Below, in pieces: positions 1-7,181 of a stretch of DNA of 14,980 nt. Both the position numbers and the translations under genes were made by a program. The stretch spans positions 1 to 14,980 of the forward strand of contig DRHD01000081.1 in the NCBI GenBank assembly GCA_011049795.1, written 5' to 3'. The stretch is from Porticoccus sp. (lineage in GTDB: Bacteria; Pseudomonadota; Gammaproteobacteria; Pseudomonadales; Porticoccaceae). Below the pieces are notes generated by a model. It was not told the origin of the DNA. It saw only the letters and a program-made list of their open reading frames with translations, and did not search any database. How positions within the stretch are numbered: position 1 is the stretch's first letter; each line of letters begins with the position of its first letter.

Positions 1-2073
1 GTCTTCAAATATATCCAGCGCCCAGGTCAGGGTTTTGGTGGTGACACTGTCATCGGCATTGCGCGCTTCCTGCTCGGCATCGACATTGCCACTACCCCCA
101 TAAGTGGACACAGAACCATCTTTACGCTCGACAGTGAAGTAGTCGGGATGGTCCGCGCTGCCGCCCACAGAAGTGACTTTGGCAAAGCTGTCGATCTCGC
201 TTTTGTAGGTGGCACCGACGGCACCGTAACTGGCACCGGTCACTTTTAAGAGTCGCTGACCATCAAGGCAGAAACGATCATTGGCACTCCAAGTAATGGC
301 TTTGGCGGATTTGTCCTGGGACAGGGTTTGGCGACAACGGGTGACGGCGCTAAGGCCTCCAATGGACCAGCCTTTACCCATCAAACCATTACCGGCCTGG
401 CTGGAATAATTAAGGCTGATTTGAGGCACCACACCGGCGGTACCTTTGACGGTGGCAATGGGTACGCTGTAGGTGGCGGCACCGCTTTCATCGACACGGA
501 AGGAGCCACCTACAGAACCCACGGTATCAGTAGCATCAACCTCGGCCTGGGAGACCAGGCTACTCAAATTACCGATAGCATCGAAAGGTGTCGGTGGTTC
601 CTGTGGCGGCACGGTAAAGGTAATACTGACGGATTTATCTGCGGTATAGCTACCACAACCAACATCGTTACAGGCTCTGGCACGGTAGTGATAGGTACCA
701 AAGTTATGGTCGGTGAAACTCTGTGTTGTGGCTGTGCCACTATAAATCTGGCTCCAATTACCACCATCAGGTTGTTCTTCCAACTCATAGCGAGTCACAG
801 TACCTGAAGCGGTGCCCCAAACCAGGGTAAAGTCATCCACTTCCTGAAGATTATCCGGGCCAGTGATGGGGCCAGGCTGCCCTGCAATTTGGACGTTTAC
901 GGTTTGGGCTGTGGTGTAGTCGGTACAACCACCCAGATTACAACCACGGACTTGATAGCTGTATTGGTTGTTGGTTTTACCAGAAGCAATGTAAGTAGTG
1001 TCCACAGTGTCCTGGACGGTTGTCCATGCGCCACCATTCAACTGCTCTTGCAACGTATAGGACGTAGCTGTGCCCTGCCCAGGTTGCCAACTGATCGTGT
1101 AGGCGCCATCGGCATCACCGCTGGGTACAGTCAGATCAGTGGGGGTATCAATATAGCTTAGGGTTAAGCGATCGCTGGCTTGGTAGGCACTACAGGAGGT
1201 GTTACTGCCTTCGGTATTACAGGCTCTAACCCAATATTGGTAATGACCATCGGCAAGGTCAGTAAAGGTGGCACTCAAGCCCAGCCCCTCATAAACCTGA
1301 GTCCAATTGGTATCATTGATTTTTTGGTAGAGTTGGTAGGCATCAAAACTACCCGTAGCGGCAGCCCAATCAATTTTATGGCTTTTACGGATGCTGTGAA
1401 TGACGGAAGTTGTTGAACTGGTAGGAGATGTCACCACATAAGTGCTAGAGAGCGTTTTATAACCACTACACCCAATGCTATTACAAGCTTTAACGCGGTA
1501 TTTATAACTGCCATCGGCCAGCCCACTAAAGGCTTTTGATCGACTGGTGCCACTATAAATTTGGCTCCAGGAACCACCATTAACTTGCTGCTCAAGCTTA
1601 TAACTCGTTACCGTGCCAGAGGCTGTTCCCCAGTTAACGCTGAAGGCACCATCATTGCCTGCAACGGGCGAAGTCGAAATAGAAGATGGAACACCAGGGA
1701 CGGTAGAGACTACTACACTTTTATTTAGGCCATAGTAAACATTCCCGTTAAGATAAAAAGCAAATTTTACCCGATAGGTGTAGGTACCAGAAGTTCGGTC
1801 TGCCAAAGTAATACTAACTGTAGGCACAGTAGCACCGCTAGGAATAGTGTATACCGTAGTCCAACTACCATTATTTTTCTTTTCTTCTAGATAGTAAGTA
1901 GTAAAACCACTCCAATCAAATGTGACTGTATGAGTCCCCGTACTAGTAGGAGGAACCGCCATATTAAAATCAGAATCATAATAAGTAGCCGCATGCCCAC
2001 TAACGGATATCAAAAAGAAGAAGGCATAAAAGAACCTTCGAATCGTAACTGTCATTGATGACAACTGGAGCAT
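1..2073 (-). CDS. Secreted FN3-repeat / SpvB-domain RHS-type toxin-like protein, partial (3' end beyond window)
   Basis: The frame is open from 2142 to base 1 with no stop, so the C-terminus is missing. Counting from the ATG at 2073, residues 7-28 form a signal peptide (basic TIRR, then FFYAFFFLISVSG, cleavage after GHA). About five fibronectin-III-like modules follow, at roughly 38-125, 127-216, 220-308, 309-397 and 401-487. They recur as SYKLEQQ, GGSWSQIYSGT and YKYRVKACN, with a Cys pair around each ACNxxGC. From about 515 the sequence is typical of the SpvB/TcaC/TcC N-terminal domain (SVPIATVKGTAGVVPQISL, NYSSQAGNGLMGKGWSIGG, RFCLDGQRLL). In that family this precedes FG-GAP/RHS repeats and a variable C-terminal toxin or core; that part is inferred here. 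The start at 2073 is chosen because GGAAGG lies about 7 nt upstream and gives a compact signal peptide; ATGs at 2142 and 2088 are alternatives. It lies 81 bp after a paralogue and may be co-transcribed with it. Confidence 0.85.
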   Translation of the reverse strand, partial: MLQLSSMTVTIRRFFYAFFFLISVSGHAATYYDSDFNMAVPPTSTGTHTVTFDWSGFTTYYLEEKKNNGSWTTVYTIPSGATVPTVSITLADRTSGTYTYRVKFAFYLNGNVYYGLNKSVVVSTVPGVPSSISTSPVAGNDGAFSVNWGTASGTVTSYKLEQQVNGGSWSQIYSGTSRSKAFSGLADGSYKYRVKACNSIGCSGYKTLSSTYVVTSPTSSTTSVIHSIRKSHKIDWAAATGSFDAYQLYQKINDTNWTQVYEGLGLSATFTDLADGHYQYWVRACNTEGSNTSCSAYQASDRLTLSYIDTPTDLTVPSGDADGAYTISWQPGQGTATSYTLQEQLNGGAWTTVQDTVDTTYIASGKTNNQYSYQVRGCNLGGCTDYTTAQTVNVQIAGQPGPITGPDNLQEVDDFTLVWGTASGTVTRYELEEQPDGGNWSQIYSGTATTQSFTDHNFGTYHYRARACNDVGCGSYTADKSVSITFTVPPQEPPTPFDAIGNLSSLVSQAEVDATDTVGSVGGSFRVDESGAATYSVPIATVKGTAGVVPQISLNYSSQAGNGLMGKGWSIGGLSAVTRCRQTLSQDKSAKAITWSANDRFCLDGQRLLKVTGASYGAVGATYKSEIDSFAKVTSVGGSADHPDYFTVERKDGSVSTYGGSGNVDAEQEARNADDSVTTKTLTWALDIFED

Positions 2074-2154
2074 AGCCTTCCCTTCCATAGAAATACGCGA
2101 TGATGGCGTAGTTGTGGTGAGCAAATTGAGTGAGTCTTTCATAGCCACCCCCCC

Positions 2155-2880
2155 CTATAGTTCCGTTATGGTGATAACTGGGGGAACACCCGGCGGGTGG
2201 GTAACAACCGTTGTATTGCCTGCGGTTCGATAACCACTACAACCCGCACTATTACAAGCTTTTACCCGGTATTTATAGGTGCCATTACCCAACCCGCTGA
2301 TTGCTTTTGATCGACTGGTACCGCTATAAACCTGACCCCAGCTGCCGCTGTTCAGTTGTTGCTGTAATTTATAGCTAGTGATTGTCCCTGAGGCCGACCC
2401 CCAACTGACGGTAAAGGCACCATTGTTATCGGTCGATGGGGCACTAATAGACGCCGGAACACCTGGAGCGATGGACACAAAGACGGTTTTGGTATTGCTG
2501 TACATAGCCGCTGTACCCAGAGGGGACGACGCCCCAGGTACAAATTTGACACGGTAAGAATAAGTTGCTGCCGCAAGCCCTGAACGCGATACATTTCGTG
2601 TAATTACGGGGTAGGGATTACTGGTACCAGTGACATAAGACGCCCTATTAACCCAACTGCCACTGTTCTTTTTTTCTTGCAGATAGTGCGTGCCGTAAGC
2701 CTCTGTTTTAAAGCTCACTGTATGGCTGCCTGTACTGGTGGCTGGCGCCGTCAGTGTGGTGCTGACATTAGTAAAGGTGCCTGCTTGCGTGGTGATCGAC
2801 ACCAACAGCACAACAGCGGAAAACAAGGCACGGGTATAAACAGCACGATCAAAAATAGAGAGTGACAACAAACGGGGCAT
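2155..2880 (-). CDS. Short secreted protein with two fibronectin-III-like modules, paralogue of the N-terminus of the next gene
   Basis: The start chosen is ATG 2880, giving 241 aa, with GGAAGGA 6 nt upstream; an in-frame ATG at 2895 overlaps this Shine-Dalgarno site and is less likely. The N-terminus has basic residues, then a hydrophobic run (ALFSAVVLLVSITTQA), fitting a Sec signal peptide. Two modules follow. The first contains STGSHTVSFKTEAYGTHYLQ and YSYRVKFVPG; the second contains SYKLQQQLNSGSWGQVYSGT and YKYRVKACNSAGCSGY. These align module by module with the first two modules of the downstream SpvB-type gene. The protein stops a few residues into what would be a third module (PPGVPPVITITEL), so it looks like a truncated duplicate, although it keeps its own start, signal peptide and ribosome site. 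It has no SpvB domain and no catalytic motif. A binding or adhesive role outside the cytoplasm is only inferred. Confidence 0.75.
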   Translation of the reverse strand: MPRLLSLSIFDRAVYTRALFSAVVLLVSITTQAGTFTNVSTTLTAPATSTGSHTVSFKTEAYGTHYLQEKKNSGSWVNRASYVTGTSNPYPVITRNVSRSGLAAATYSYRVKFVPGASSPLGTAAMYSNTKTVFVSIAPGVPASISAPSTDNNGAFTVSWGSASGTITSYKLQQQLNSGSWGQVYSGTSRSKAISGLGNGTYKYRVKACNSAGCSGYRTAGNTTVVTHPPGVPPVITITEL

Positions 2881-3359
2881 GGGAAATCCTTCCATAGAAA
2901 ACGGAATTACAAACGGCGCATCACGAACACATTTAACATGTGTAGCGGTGGTTATGCGGGGGGTGTTCGGGGAAACTCAGAGTGTGATGTTAGGTCAGGT
3001 GGTGCATGACCGTGGGAATATAAAGACTGGCTATTGATATTGAGCACTATGTTGGCTGCTGCGCCAAACCGGCCCGCCGACTGAACGGAAGAAATCACTG
3101 TATCCATACTCCCTGATATTGTTTTTATTGAACATGCTAGTTCTATTTCGACAAAAGACTAATCTTTGTTTATTGATGATGTCAAGGAGAACATATGGTA
3201 GAAATTTTCAGACTACACTTTTTGGGTGGAGGTCTGAGGGTGAAACACGGAGGGGGGGAGGAATTGCGTTAGTAAGCTGAGAAGCCCAAAGCTATAAAGC
3301 GCCTTACCTATTTTAAATAATTGCTGGATTTAGAGTACTGACTGTAGAGAGTAATAACT
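2881..3359. other. Gene-poor stretch between the FN3 gene and the SRP RNA
   Basis: No convincing gene is seen on either strand. The block should hold the promoter and leader of the minus-strand FN3/SpvB genes. A TTGACA reads on the minus strand at 3180-3185, but only poor -10 matches follow it. On the plus strand a 25-codon frame (3195-3272) starts behind AAGGAG. No U-rich intrinsic terminator is visible just downstream of the SRP RNA. Confidence 0.5.
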
Positions 3360-3474
3360 GGTGGCTTCCCCTGCCAGCCACACCTCGGCACATGATATAA
3401 CCACTACCGTTGCTCCCTTCCGGGCCTGGCGGAGTTCGCAGAAAATCATTGCGAGGGGACCAACAGGGGTCACC
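3360..3474 (-). ncRNA. ffs: 4.5S signal recognition particle RNA (small bacterial SRP RNA)
   Basis: Read on the minus strand, the 115-nt segment starts GGTGACCCCTGTTGG and ends CAGGGGAAGCCACC; these ends pair to close the long hairpin. Its centre contains GCCAGGCCCGGAAGGGAGCA, the conserved apical helix-8 sequence with the GGAA tetraloop that binds the M domain of Ffh, followed by ATGTGCCGAGGTGTGGCTGG, typical of Pseudomonas-like 4.5S RNA. The RNA pairs with Ffh protein and FtsY to deliver inner-membrane proteins to the translocon. The short form without an Alu domain fits gammaproteobacteria. The ends are estimated from pairing. It is transcribed divergently from the peptide transporter operon. 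Confidence 0.93.
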
Positions 3475-3515
3475 ATAAAAAGGTTGGCCTGATGCACTAG
3501 GCCTTGAGGCTGCGC

Positions 3516-3544
3516 ATTATGGTTGGTTCGTCGCTGCATTTCAA
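3516..3544 (-). promoter_or_regulatory. Sigma70-type promoter for the SRP RNA
   Basis: On the minus strand TTGAAA (3544-3539) and CATAAT (3521-3516) are separated by exactly 17 nt. Transcription would begin about 35 nt before the mature 5' end of the SRP RNA, leaving a leader to be trimmed. In E. coli the 4.5S precursor leader is removed by RNase P. The leader holds a GGCCT/AGGCC mini-hairpin followed by AACCTTTTT just before the mature end. Confidence 0.6.
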
Positions 3545-3616
3545 CTGCAATCCGGGCTGGTACTTGGCGACATCCTTGCCTACCATAGAGCGCTAACAAA
3601 TGGCGTTGTTAAAAGC

Positions 3617-5281
3617 ATGTTCTGGACTAAAAACTGTAGCTTCATCCTACTGATCACTACTCTGTTGCTCACTACCTTACTACTGGGTGGATGCAGTGGT
3701 GGCGAAAGTAATGTCACCACAGGCAATCGAGATGGCATTCTCCATTGGGGTAATGGTACCGATCCTCAGGAACTAGACCCCCATATTGTCACTGGTGTTC
3801 CTGAACATCATATTCTTACAGCCTTACTCGAAGGGCTGGTACTCAAAGACCCCGCAACACTTGAGCCAATACCCGGTGTGGCTGAAAGCTGGGTTATAAG
3901 CGACGATGGTAAAACCTATACCTTCCAGCTGCGCCACAACGCACAATGGTCCAATGGCGACCCAGTCACCGCCCACGACTTTGCCTGGTCGTGGTGGCGC
4001 GCATTGCAACCCACACTGGGTAATCAGTACGCCTATATGTTCTTCCCAGTTAAAAATGCTGAGGCTTACCTGAAGCAGGAAATCGACGACTTTTCCCAAG
4101 TGGGGGTCAAGGTGCTCGATGACCATACCCTTCAGGTTGAATTGACCAATCCCACACCCTATTTCTTACAACTGTTAGATCACTACAGTATGTTTCCAGT
4201 CCATCGAGCCACCATTGAGAAATTTGGCGCACCTGATGAACGTGGCAGTCTTTGGACTCGCCCGGGAAACTTCGTGGGCAACGGCCCTTTTCTACTCACC
4301 GAGTGGCAATTATTCAAAAAGGTAGAAGTAGCAAAGAACCCTCATTACTGGGACGCGGCTTCCGTAAAACTGAACGGTATTCGTTTTCACCCAACAGAAA
4401 ATGTCACCACTGAAGAGCGGATGTTTCGCTCCGATCAATTGCACCACACCGCCAGTATTCCCATCGACAAAGTGGCAACCTACCAGAAGCAAAAGCCAGG
4501 GTTACTTCATAGTCACCCCTACTTGGGTAACTACTTTTATCGGATTAACACAAAACTACCGCACCTCAGCGATAAACGAGTGCGCCAAGCGCTAGCCATG
4601 AGTATTAATGGCAAACAGATTGTGGAACAAGTGACCAAGGGCGGTGAAGTCCCCGCCTTTACGTTTACCCCACCCGATACCCTTGGCTATACCGCTGATG
4701 CAGGGTTTGCATTCAATCCAGAAAAGGCCCGTCAACTCCTTGCAGACGCTGGGTACCCCAATGGAGAAGGCTTTCCTGTCACCGAATTGCTTTACAACAC
4801 ATCCGAAGGTCACCGAAAGATAGCCGTCGCTATACAGCAGATGTGGAACCAGTATCTGGGCGTTAATATCATTCTCAATAATCAGGACTGGAAGGTATAC
4901 CTAGATTCTGTGGATAATGGCGACTATTCCATCGCCAGAGCAGGATGGATTGGCGACTATGTTGACCCAAACACATTTCTGGATATGTGGATCACCGATG
5001 GTGGAAACAATCGCACTGGTTGGTCTAACCTTCGCTACGATGAACTGATATTAAAGCTGGCGCCTAGGGCCAGCGACAGAGAGACTCGCTATAAACTGAT
5101 GCGTGAAGCTGAAGCCCTATTACTAGAAGATATGCCCGTAATCCCTATCTATATCTACAACAGCAAGAGCCTGGTGCACCCCAGCTTAAAAGGGTTAGAG
5201 CCCAACATTCTCGACTACACACTCTACAAGAAACTCTCGCTAGAACATGACTCCGCAAACTCCGACGAGGCCAGCCACTAA
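3617..5281 (+). CDS. oppA: Peptide ABC transporter substrate-binding lipoprotein (OppA-like, SBP_bac_5 family)
   Basis: A 554-aa protein with a lipoprotein signal: a hydrophobic segment (residues 8-25) ending in the lipobox LLGGC, with Cys26 as the lipidation site, so it should sit in an envelope membrane facing the periplasm. The mature part matches family-5 extracellular solute-binding proteins: DPQELDPHIVTGVPE, LLEGLVLKDPATLEPIPGVA, the SDDGKTYTFQLR block, NGPFLLTEW and GWIGDYVDPNTFLDMW, the last typical of OppA/MppA-type binders. It should capture oligopeptides and hand them to the permeases encoded next. Its TAA shares one base with the next ATG (TAATG), implying translational coupling. 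It has no good Shine-Dalgarno before ATG 3617, but the signal peptide supports that start. Substrate specificity (oligopeptide, dipeptide or murein peptide) cannot be read from sequence. Confidence 0.92.
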   Translation: MFWTKNCSFILLITTLLLTTLLLGGCSGGESNVTTGNRDGILHWGNGTDPQELDPHIVTGVPEHHILTALLEGLVLKDPATLEPIPGVAESWVISDDGKTYTFQLRHNAQWSNGDPVTAHDFAWSWWRALQPTLGNQYAYMFFPVKNAEAYLKQEIDDFSQVGVKVLDDHTLQVELTNPTPYFLQLLDHYSMFPVHRATIEKFGAPDERGSLWTRPGNFVGNGPFLLTEWQLFKKVEVAKNPHYWDAASVKLNGIRFHPTENVTTEERMFRSDQLHHTASIPIDKVATYQKQKPGLLHSHPYLGNYFYRINTKLPHLSDKRVRQALAMSINGKQIVEQVTKGGEVPAFTFTPPDTLGYTADAGFAFNPEKARQLLADAGYPNGEGFPVTELLYNTSEGHRKIAVAIQQMWNQYLGVNIILNNQDWKVYLDSVDNGDYSIARAGWIGDYVDPNTFLDMWITDGGNNRTGWSNLRYDELILKLAPRASDRETRYKLMREAEALLLEDMPVIPIYIYNSKSLVHPSLKGLEPNILDYTLYKKLSLEHDSANSDEASH

Positions 5282-6216
5282 TGTTTCGGTTTATTCTCAG
5301 TCGGTTACTTCAGGCCATCCCGGTTTTACTGGTGGTCATTACTGCCACGTTTTTTCTGGTGCGCGCTGCTCCCGGCGGCCCTTTTAGTGCCGAAAAGGCC
5401 GTACCACCTGAAATTATTAAAGCGCTGGAGGCCAGATACCACTTGGATCAACCCATCTGGCAGCAATACTTTGGCTACCTGAATGATCTAGTGCACGGTG
5501 AATTTGGCCCCTCTTTCCGGTACCCCGGCCGCACCGTCAATGAGCTAATTGCAGGCGGCCTGCCCATTACGGCTGAACTGGCACTTTATGCCATGCTGGT
5601 GGCCGTTATTATCGGTGTCTGTGCCGGTGTTTTTGCCGCATTAAAGCCCAACACACCACAGGACTACATTCCCATGTCAGCTGCCATGCTGGGGATCTGT
5701 ATGCCCTCTTTTTTGATGGGGCCCTTGTTAGTCCTGGTATTTGGGATTTGGTTTGAGTGGGTTCCCGTGTCCGGCTGGGGAGACTTACCCGGCGATAAAA
5801 TATTACCTTCCATCACCCTCGGTGCCGGCTACGCTGCCTTCCTTGCTCGGCTCAGTCGCGGCGGCATGCTGGAAGTCATGTCCCAGGACTATATTCGTAC
5901 CGCTCGCGCCAAGGGTCTACCGGAATGGGTGGTGGTGCTGAAACACGGACTGCGAGGCGGGCTGATTCCTGTTATCGCCTTCCTCGGCCCCGCCTTTGCG
6001 GGGCTACTCAGTGGCTCCTTTGTGGTGGAAACAATCTTTCAGATACCGGGCTTGGGTCGCTTCTATGTCCAGGCGGCCTTTAATCGGGACTACACCATGA
6101 TTCTGGGAACCACGGTGTTCTTTGCCACCTTGATCGTTCTATTTAACCTGTTATCCGATGTTATCGCCGTGTGGATCAACCCCAAACTGCGGCACCAGCT
6201 ACGGGAGGGCCGCTAG
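5281..6216 (+). CDS. oppB: Peptide ABC transporter permease, OppB type
   Basis: A 311-aa polytopic membrane protein. It opens with the standard DppB/OppB N-terminus (FILSRLLQAIPVLLVVITAT, then FFLVRAAPGGPF), has several further hydrophobic segments and carries the EAA loop (DYIRTARAKGLPEWVVVLKH, then GLRGGLIPVI) that docks on the ATPase. VVETIFQIPGLGRFYVQA near the C-terminus is also characteristic of this family. It forms half of the transmembrane channel. The start overlaps the upstream stop by one base, and its own stop overlaps the next gene's GTG start in the same way, so the three genes are tightly coupled. Confidence 0.92.
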   Translation: MFRFILSRLLQAIPVLLVVITATFFLVRAAPGGPFSAEKAVPPEIIKALEARYHLDQPIWQQYFGYLNDLVHGEFGPSFRYPGRTVNELIAGGLPITAELALYAMLVAVIIGVCAGVFAALKPNTPQDYIPMSAAMLGICMPSFLMGPLLVLVFGIWFEWVPVSGWGDLPGDKILPSITLGAGYAAFLARLSRGGMLEVMSQDYIRTARAKGLPEWVVVLKHGLRGGLIPVIAFLGPAFAGLLSGSFVVETIFQIPGLGRFYVQAAFNRDYTMILGTTVFFATLIVLFNLLSDVIAVWINPKLRHQLREGR

Positions 6217-7121
6217 TGTTTAAATCTAAGCCGCCTGAACCTGTACTGACAGATCCGCTAGCTCAAGCGGAGAAAGGTACCTCTCTCTGGCAGGATGCCT
6301 GGCTTCGCTTACGCAAAAATACATTCGCGTTATGTGGTCTCGGCGTTATCCTCTTTTTTTGTATCATCGCTCTGCTGACTCCATTTATCGCGCCCTACGG
6401 TTATGAACAACAAAACCTGTTACTGGGTGCGGCACCGCCCTCTGCTGAACATTGGCTGGGCACCGACATATTTGGGCGGGATATGCTGACCCGCATTATG
6501 TATGGTAGTCGCGTCTCACTGATGGTGGGTTTCATTGCCACCAGCGTGGCGTTGATCATCGGCGTACTCTGGGGAACCATTGCGGGCTACGCCGGAGGAC
6601 GGGTGGACGCCGTGATGATGCGCCTGGTAGATATTCTCTACGCCCTGCCCTTTATGATTTTTATCGTGTTGTTAATGGTGGTATTTGGCCGCAATATTCT
6701 TCTGCTATTTCTCGCCATCGGTGCTGTTGAGTGGCTGACCATGGCCCGTATTGTTCGCGGTCAGGTATTGTCTTTGCGGCGTCAGGAATTTGTAGAAGCC
6801 GCAGTTTCTCTTGGGTTGTCTCGTTGGACGATTATCCGTCGTCATTTGATTCCCAACACATTGGGACCAGTGATTGTCTATACCACGCTCACCATTCCCA
6901 GTGTGATGCTATTGGAAGCATTCCTCAGCTTCCTCGGGTTGGGTATCCAACCACCACAGAGTTCCTGGGGGCTGCTGATATCCTACGGTGTAGAGACCAT
7001 GGAAGAATATCCCTGGTTGTTATTATTCCCCGGTCTGGCTCTATCCATCACGCTGTTTGCTTTGAACTTTCTTGGTGACGGACTACGGGATGCCCTTGAC
7101 CCACGAGCCTCTAGAAACTGA
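6216..7121 (+). CDS. oppC: Peptide ABC transporter permease, OppC type
   Basis: 301 aa from the GTG at 6216, which overlaps the upstream TAG by one base (TAGTG) and has GGGAGG about 8 nt before it. An in-frame ATG at 6171 would overlap oppB by 46 nt and is less likely. The protein has the OppC N-terminal cytoplasmic segment with SLWQDAWLRLRKNTFALCGL, a first membrane helix, the GTDIFGRDMLTRIMYGSRVS motif typical of DppC/OppC, and an EAA loop (EFVEAAVSLGLSRWTIIRRH, then LIPNTLGP). It ends GDGLRDALDPR, the usual family C-terminus. It forms the second half of the importer channel with OppB. Confidence 0.92.
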   Translation: MFKSKPPEPVLTDPLAQAEKGTSLWQDAWLRLRKNTFALCGLGVILFFCIIALLTPFIAPYGYEQQNLLLGAAPPSAEHWLGTDIFGRDMLTRIMYGSRVSLMVGFIATSVALIIGVLWGTIAGYAGGRVDAVMMRLVDILYALPFMIFIVLLMVVFGRNILLLFLAIGAVEWLTMARIVRGQVLSLRRQEFVEAAVSLGLSRWTIIRRHLIPNTLGPVIVYTTLTIPSVMLLEAFLSFLGLGIQPPQSSWGLLISYGVETMEEYPWLLLFPGLALSITLFALNFLGDGLRDALDPRASRN

Positions 7122-7181
7122 GCGAAAATATATTAATGTAAATTATATTAATAGCATTATAACTTACTGATTATAAATCAT
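7122..7181 (+). promoter_or_regulatory. AT-rich spacer before the ATPase gene
   Basis: Sixty bases, almost all A/T, separate oppC from the ATPase gene, in contrast to the 1-nt overlaps upstream. TATATTAAT occurs twice in direct orientation (7129-7137 and 7144-7152). No Shine-Dalgarno is seen before ATG 7182. It could hold an internal promoter or an mRNA processing site; no -35 box is recognisable. Confidence 0.3.

Noticed and set aside
328..1416. Several plus-strand frames of 78-159 codons in the SpvB-type gene
   Set aside because: They are antisense shadows of a long, coherent minus-strand coding frame with recognisable domains.
2141..2160. Phase variation by the G8 tract fusing the two FN3 genes
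   Set aside because: The first gene's stop codon lies before the tract in its reading direction, so slippage could not restore a joint frame.
3162..3185. A TTGACA promoter for the FN3/SpvB genes (minus strand)
   Set aside because: The -35 is perfect, but the best -10 candidates match at only three of six positions and the leader would be about 280 nt.
3330..3599. An 89-codon minus-strand open frame
   Set aside because: It covers the SRP RNA and its promoter; the conserved RNA sequence and pairing explain the region, and the translation resembles no protein.
6171..6215. An ATG start for oppC at 6171
   Set aside because: It would overlap oppB by 46 nt; GTG 6216 has a good ribosome site and the same 1-nt overlap pattern seen between oppA and oppB.
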